Assembly: GCF_004117855.1 (NCBI RefSeq)
Contig: NZ_QWBW01000036.1
Location: forward strand, 1-45,998
Length of the DNA stretch: 45,998 nucleotides
Source: Modicisalibacter coralii
GTDB taxonomy: Bacteria > Pseudomonadota > Gammaproteobacteria > Pseudomonadales > Halomonadaceae
Direction: 5' to 3'
Shown: positions 44,134-45,998 of the stretch, piece by piece
How the letters are laid out: the number at the start of each line of letters is the position of its first letter
How positions within the stretch are numbered: position 1 is the stretch's first letter
Made by a program: the position numbers and the translations under genes
The notes under the pieces: model-generated
Told to the model about the DNA's origin: nothing
Database searches by the model: none
What the model saw: only the letters and a program-made list of their open reading frames with translations

Positions 44134-45017
44134 CTACTTCAGAATAATACCCTCACCACACTCATCGATGATCTCCTGGGGCCATTGCGGTATTTTTCCA
44201 TACCGACTAATCAGATAATGCCCCAGTATCTGCCAGGAGAAGAAGACACACATCGACCGATAAAACACAGTGGACAAGACATTGACGGTGGTGTTGTTGG
44301 TGACGAGTCGGGGGATCGTATGTCGCGCGGACTCGGCCAGCGACGGCCGCCAGGACATGAGCCGTTCGGGCTTCTCGAAATCCTCGTTATGTTCCATAAA
44401 AGCCTGAACATAATAGAACAAATAGAACACTTCATTCTTTGGCGCCTCCCGGAACTCATAAATCGTATCACCAAAGGAGAAACTGTCCTCGACACGATAA
44501 CCGGACATGATAAACCCTCGCAATTCATACTGGCAGGCCACAATGGAGCGCCCCTTGTAAGCGACGGCATAGGAACATTCCTGCCAGGGCATTTGCCGGG
44601 GCCGGCCGTCCTGATCGCTGAAAAAATACACCTTGCCGGTCTTTCGGTTGAACACCACCGGATAAATCGAGTCACGATTTACCTCGAACCACGCCGCCAA
44701 AAAAAAAGGATGCCCCCCAATACTACTACCACAAAGAAAACAACCGGCGGCCAATAATACTGGTACTTTATCAGAAAGAAACTTGCAACCAAGTAAGGAA
44801 TGATCACAAGCAGAACCACTAAAAAACCACCCCCAAGTAACATACCCCTTTCTCGAAAACCGGCGTCACCCAACACAAGACAATGATCATCGACATGGAA
44901 CAGGGTGCTGGGCGCCGCCTTGATATCCTCTGCCTCTCCAGGCGAGGGAATTTTTATGTCAGGGTAACTCCCTTTTCTCAGAAACCCTGTCAATCTAAGA
45001 TACTTTTCAATATTCAA
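44134..45017 (-). pseudogene. DUF6708-like membrane protein split by a frameshift at T9
   Basis: Two overlapping frames form one protein of about 294 residues. The first (45017-44679) has a soluble N-terminus and two membrane helices ending in VVVVLGGILFF. The second (to 44134) continues LAAWFEVNRDSIYPVVFNRK, TGKVYFFSDQDGRPRQMPWQ, and so on. They change frame at nine T on the minus strand (44699-44707); ten or seven T would join them. The layout (two helices, then an NRKTGKVY strand) resembles DUF6708 proteins, often found with type VI secretion effectors. The start is probably TTG at 45017 behind GGGGTG. Sequencing error, pseudogene or slippage cannot be told apart here. Confidence 0.6.
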
Positions 45018-45021
45018 GAGA

Positions 45022-45387
45022 TCACCCCAAAACGTTAGCCAGTTGTTTCTTGGAAGCCGTTACACTCTTGAATCTTTCGGCTGTCCCATAAAAGCTATGG
45101 CTCAACCATTCCTGTGTATCCTCGGCGGCCCGGATGCTGCGTATACCGTGAACGGACGCGATCACCCAACAGATGTCACGTAGCAACTGGGTAGAGCTCG
45201 GGAGAGCTTGACGTCTCGTGCGACCAGGGTGGGCCGATTGCTCGCCGCTCGGAACCTGCGGATCGACCACGAGGCGCGGTGACACCTTCATACCGGCCCG
45301 GATGCCGTGCTTTCCCGGCGTAGCTTGCGCGGCCAGTAGACCGGTGTCGACGCCGGAGCTATAAGTCCGTAAATCATCAACACAGAT
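45022..45387 (-). pseudogene. 3' stump of a gene cut by the IS21-family element
   Basis: An open frame of about 120 residues ending four bases before the TTG start of the DUF6708-like gene, which suggests they were one operon. It contains AAQATPGKHGIRAGMKVSPR, then LVVDPQVPSGEQS, and a helical end (CWVIASVHGIRSIRAAEDTQ). No family recognised. The frame continues to the right into sequence belonging to the insertion element, and no start signal is present, so the 5' part of the gene is probably beyond the element outside the window. Confidence 0.5.
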
Positions 45388-45998
45388 TGTCCCCCCGACC
45401 CGCATGGCCTTTCCTTGCTGGTGACCAAACCGGTAAGGGCCGCGCCATGCTGAGCCGAGAGGACTTTCTCATGATAAGGCAACTTCACCAGCGAGGCGCC
45501 CACCTCGTGGACATTGCGCATCAGATCGGCTGTTGCGAACGGACCGTGCGCCGCCACCTGGCCCGCGAGGAGGCACCCTCCGGGCGACCGGCCAGGCCGC
45601 GAGCGAGCAAGCTCGATCCCTACAAGCCGATCATTGATCAGTTGCTGGCCGACAACGTCTGGAACGCCGAAGTGATCTTCCAGTTGATTCGCGAGCAGGG
45701 TTACAGCGGCGGCGTCACGATGGTACGTCTGTACATCCAGCCCAAGCGGGCGTTACGGCCCAGCAAGCGGACCGTACGCTTCGAGACCCAGCCCGGCTTC
45801 CAGCTTCAGCAAGACTGGGGTGAAATCGAGACGGTCGTCGCCGGCCAGCGCTGCAAGGTCTATTTTGCGGTCAACACGCTGGGCTACTCACGGCGCTTCC
45901 ATGCCTGGGCGGCGTCCAGCCAGGATGCCGAGCACACCTATGAGGCACTGGTGCAGGCCTTCCGCCACTTCGGCGGCGTGCCGCGCACGGTGCTGGTC
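45388..45998 (+). mobile_element. IS21-family insertion sequence, left end (partial)
   Basis: The left end is tentatively placed at TGTCCCCCC (45388) because the interrupted minus-strand frame becomes unrelated beyond it and istA starts 59 bases inside, as usual for IS21 elements. The right end is outside the window, so terminal repeats and target duplication cannot be checked. Confidence 0.6.
45447..45998 (+). CDS. istA: IS21-family transposase IstA, N-terminal part
   Basis: 184 codons to the window edge. The N-terminal helix-turn-helix reads EDFLMIRQLHQRGAHLVDIA, then HQIGCCERTVRRHLAREEAP. A linker (SKLDPYKPIIDQLLAD) leads to the DDE catalytic core, whose first aspartate is in QLQQDWGEIETVVAG, followed by VYFAVNTLGYSRRFHAWAA. 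This is the IS21/IS1326 IstA pattern. IstB, the ATPase helper, should follow outside the window. The ATG has AAGGG upstream. Confidence 0.9.
   Translation, partial: MLSREDFLMIRQLHQRGAHLVDIAHQIGCCERTVRRHLAREEAPSGRPARPRASKLDPYKPIIDQLLADNVWNAEVIFQLIREQGYSGGVTMVRLYIQPKRALRPSKRTVRFETQPGFQLQQDWGEIETVVAGQRCKVYFAVNTLGYSRRFHAWAASSQDAEHTYEALVQAFRHFGGVPRTVLV

Overview
The window looks like a chromosomal segment of a GC-rich, aerobic, heterotrophic gammaproteobacterium, most plausibly Halomonadaceae (Halomonas-like). That placement is inferred from three things: an MvaT-type (not enteric H-NS) nucleoid protein, a complete liuABCDE leucine-degradation operon under LiuR-type operators, and the overall base composition. 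No rRNA, tRNA or CRISPR array was recognised.

Layout. 1-3.1 kb: the end of a YeiH-type transporter, then UDP-glucose dehydrogenase and a UDP-glucuronate-type epimerase for surface sugar synthesis. 3.2-7.2 kb: minus-strand genes with two unrecognised membrane proteins, a MotA/MotB-like stator pair and a small basic protein. A short protein resembling only the oligomerisation part of MvaT follows, and full-length mvaT lies at 7.7-8.1 kb. 8.4-9.8 kb: bioA behind a BirA-type operator. 10-13.7 kb: a small His-rich lipoprotein, an 8-oxoguanine-type deaminase with its NCS2 purine permease, and a hotdog thioesterase. 14-20.9 kb: liuABCDE (isovaleryl-CoA to acetoacetate plus acetyl-CoA). LiuR-like palindromes precede both liuA and the divergent thioesterase, and two intergenic gaps hold unusual heptad-repeat inverted elements.

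21-26.2 kb is clearly foreign: lower GC, all genes on the minus strand, and almost every gene followed by an integron attC-like site. It reads as an array of gene cassettes with no integrase in the window (a CALIN). Cassette products are a DUF3024 protein, a GNAT acetyltransferase, a GFA-fold protein and several unknowns, one of them broken by two frameshifts. A second, smaller cassette-like group lies at 33.3-34.9 kb (two GNATs and a P-loop kinase).

26.5-31.6 kb: a dabBA inorganic-carbon uptake operon with a divergent LysR regulator. 31.6-35.8 kb: a membrane protein and MarR regulator sharing two matching operators, a second GFA protein, the cassette-like group and a TetR regulator. 35.9-42.4 kb: a FabF-like synthase, a CBS-pair protein, an OsmC-YcaO fusion, an ABM-fold monooxygenase, a thioredoxin-fold protein and a CDF cation transporter.

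42.4-46 kb is another AT-rich accessory patch: two small secreted proteins, remnants that resemble DUF6708-type membrane proteins (one split at a run of nine T), a gene stump, and an IS21-family transposase running off the right edge.
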